Positions 7,010 through 7,349 of a stretch of DNA of 7,349 nt are shown piece by piece. The stretch spans positions 1 through 7,349 of the forward strand of contig JAGNPU010000084.1 of assembly GCA_017989485.1 (NCBI GenBank), given 5' to 3'. Positions within the stretch are counted from its first letter, which is position 1. Every line of letters begins with the position of its first letter. A model generated the notes under the pieces. It worked only from the letters and a program-made list of their open reading frames with translations, was not told the DNA's origin and searched no databases. The stretch comes from Neisseriaceae bacterium. Its GTDB lineage: Bacteria > Pseudomonadota > Gammaproteobacteria > Burkholderiales > Neisseriaceae. The position numbers and the translations under genes are program-made.

Positions 7010-7022
7010 AAAGTAATACTTT
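7010..7022. promoter_or_regulatory. 13-bp palindrome in the arcD leader or promoter
   Basis: AAAGTA-A-TACTTT is a perfect six-base inverted repeat around a single central base, 48 bases before the arcD start. The short spacer rules out an RNA hairpin loop, so a DNA operator is the more reasonable reading. The cognate regulator cannot be named. Confidence 0.35.
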
Positions 7023-7038
7023 ACACAATTCCTGACAA

Positions 7039-7060
7039 GCAAGACGCAGCGTTTGCTTGC
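7039..7060. promoter_or_regulatory. Interrupted inverted repeat upstream of arcD
   Basis: GCAAG (7039-7043) and CTTGC (7056-7060) are inverted, and ACGC (7044-7047) pairs with GCGT (7049-7052) inside them, offset by three bases. The element overlaps the edge of the FNR-like site at 7057-7070. It may be an operator, or chance. Confidence 0.25.
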
Positions 7061-7070
7061 GCCAAATCAA
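7057..7070 (-). promoter_or_regulatory. Candidate FNR/ANR box upstream of arcD
   Basis: TTGCGCCAAATCAA matches eight of ten defined bases of the consensus TTGATNNNNATCAA, with one perfect half-site. Its centre is about 101 bases before the arcD ATG. Pseudomonas arc operons are activated by ANR, so the position and context fit. A -10 hexamer at the ideal distance for a -41.5 site is poor, which limits confidence. Confidence 0.4.
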
Positions 7071-7142
7071 CATAAAATATCAGTGAAAAGCCAGTACTTA
7101 GACACTATATTCTAAAAAGAAACTATTCATTAAAATAATCAT

Positions 7143-7156
7143 TTGTGCTAAATCAA
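7143..7156 (-). promoter_or_regulatory. Second candidate FNR/ANR-like site
   Basis: TTGTGCTAAATCAA also matches eight of ten consensus bases and shares TTGnGCnAAATCAA with the site at 7057-7070. The two lie 86 bases apart in the same orientation. It is too far upstream to be a simple activator site for arcD and may serve a divergent gene beyond the window or be chance. Confidence 0.25.
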
Positions 7157-7237
7157 GCCGCACTCCTCCACCACCCGAATCAAAGGGCTGGCTAATCGTC
7201 CTGTCAGCTGCTGTTGCCACCCATAAAATGTAACATA

Positions 7238-7268
7238 CTATTATGACAATAAGAATAAGCTATTATGA
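7238..7268. repeat. Direct repeat CTATTATGA with 22-bp period
   Basis: CTATTATGA occurs at 7238-7246 and 7260-7268. The 13 bases between them contain AATAAG twice in tandem. A 22-bp period is close to two helical turns, so both copies would face the same side of the DNA. Confidence 0.5.
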
Positions 7269-7349
7269 GTAGACTGGCAACAAAGCGTCATGACGGCTCA
7301 AAAATAAACCCCATTTCAACCACCAGCCCAAATGAATAATCCTAAAGGC

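Larger units (their letters stand above)
6963..7349. other. Upstream regulatory region of the arc operon, no convincing gene
   Basis: This 387-base AT-rich stretch has no frame with a start, ribosome binding site and recognisable product. A short plus frame at 7265-7339 (24 codons) and a minus frame open to the right edge ending near 7262 (28 codons) are not persuasive. It holds two FNR/ANR-like sites, a 13-bp palindrome, an interrupted inverted repeat and a 22-bp spaced direct repeat. These suggest transcriptional control of arcD. A possible -10 element TATATT lies on the minus strand at 6991-6996 without a good -35. Confidence 0.6.

Noticed and set aside
7117..7140. ARG box-like AT-rich sequence with TATTCATT
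   Set aside because: Only one half-site resembles the ArgR consensus; the partner half does not fit.
7148..7237. Minus-strand open stretch ending SPLIRVVEECGLI, looking like a protein C-terminus
   Set aside because: Only 29 codons lie between two stops, no start codon is present and no family is recognised; at most a decayed remnant.
7262..7349. Minus-strand frame open to the right edge, 28 codons
   Set aside because: The translation is Trp/Leu-rich without family resemblance, and the stretch is too short to judge at the window edge.

Overview
The window carries a complete arginine deiminase (ADI) pathway operon, flanked by a putative flavoprotein gene and a small repeat-rich lipoprotein gene. 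The operon is on the minus strand in the order arcD-arcA-arcB-arcC. This order, the protein lengths and many motifs match the Pseudomonas-type arcDABC operon. GC content looks near 50 percent. A Gram-negative proteobacterium is likely (lipobox lipoprotein, proteobacterial ArcB and HI0933-type flavoprotein). A beta- or gammaproteobacterium fits best, but the genus cannot be named from the sequence alone.

Layout. Positions 1-454 hold no convincing gene; the right part contains the promoter and leader of the first gene. Positions 455-775 (+) encode a 106-residue lipoprotein with Ala/Thr/Glu heptad repeats. A perfect bidirectional hairpin terminator at 791-818 separates it from the convergent flavoprotein gene at 830-2071 (-), which starts with GTG. 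Next comes the terminator of the arc operon (about 2127-2158). Then follow arcC (2178-3104), arcB (3163-4167), arcA (4234-5478) and arcD (5511-6962), all on the minus strand. Positions 6963-7349 are AT-rich upstream DNA of arcD with several palindromes, repeats and two candidate FNR/ANR-type sites, and no convincing gene.

How the genes work together. ArcD imports arginine in exchange for ornithine. ArcA hydrolyses arginine to citrulline and ammonia. ArcB converts citrulline and phosphate to ornithine and carbamoyl phosphate. ArcC uses carbamoyl phosphate to make ATP from ADP, releasing ammonia and CO2. The operon therefore gives fermentative ATP and ammonia for acid resistance. The sequence suggests post-transcriptional control: a strong hairpin without a U-tract lies between arcA and arcB, and a hairpin with a long U-tract lies between arcB and arcC.

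I did not find a clearly novel system. The items most worth a second look are the intra-operon terminator before arcC, the three-arm hairpin before arcB, the candidate anaerobic regulator sites upstream of arcD, and the heptad-repeat lipoprotein with its C-terminal lysine.
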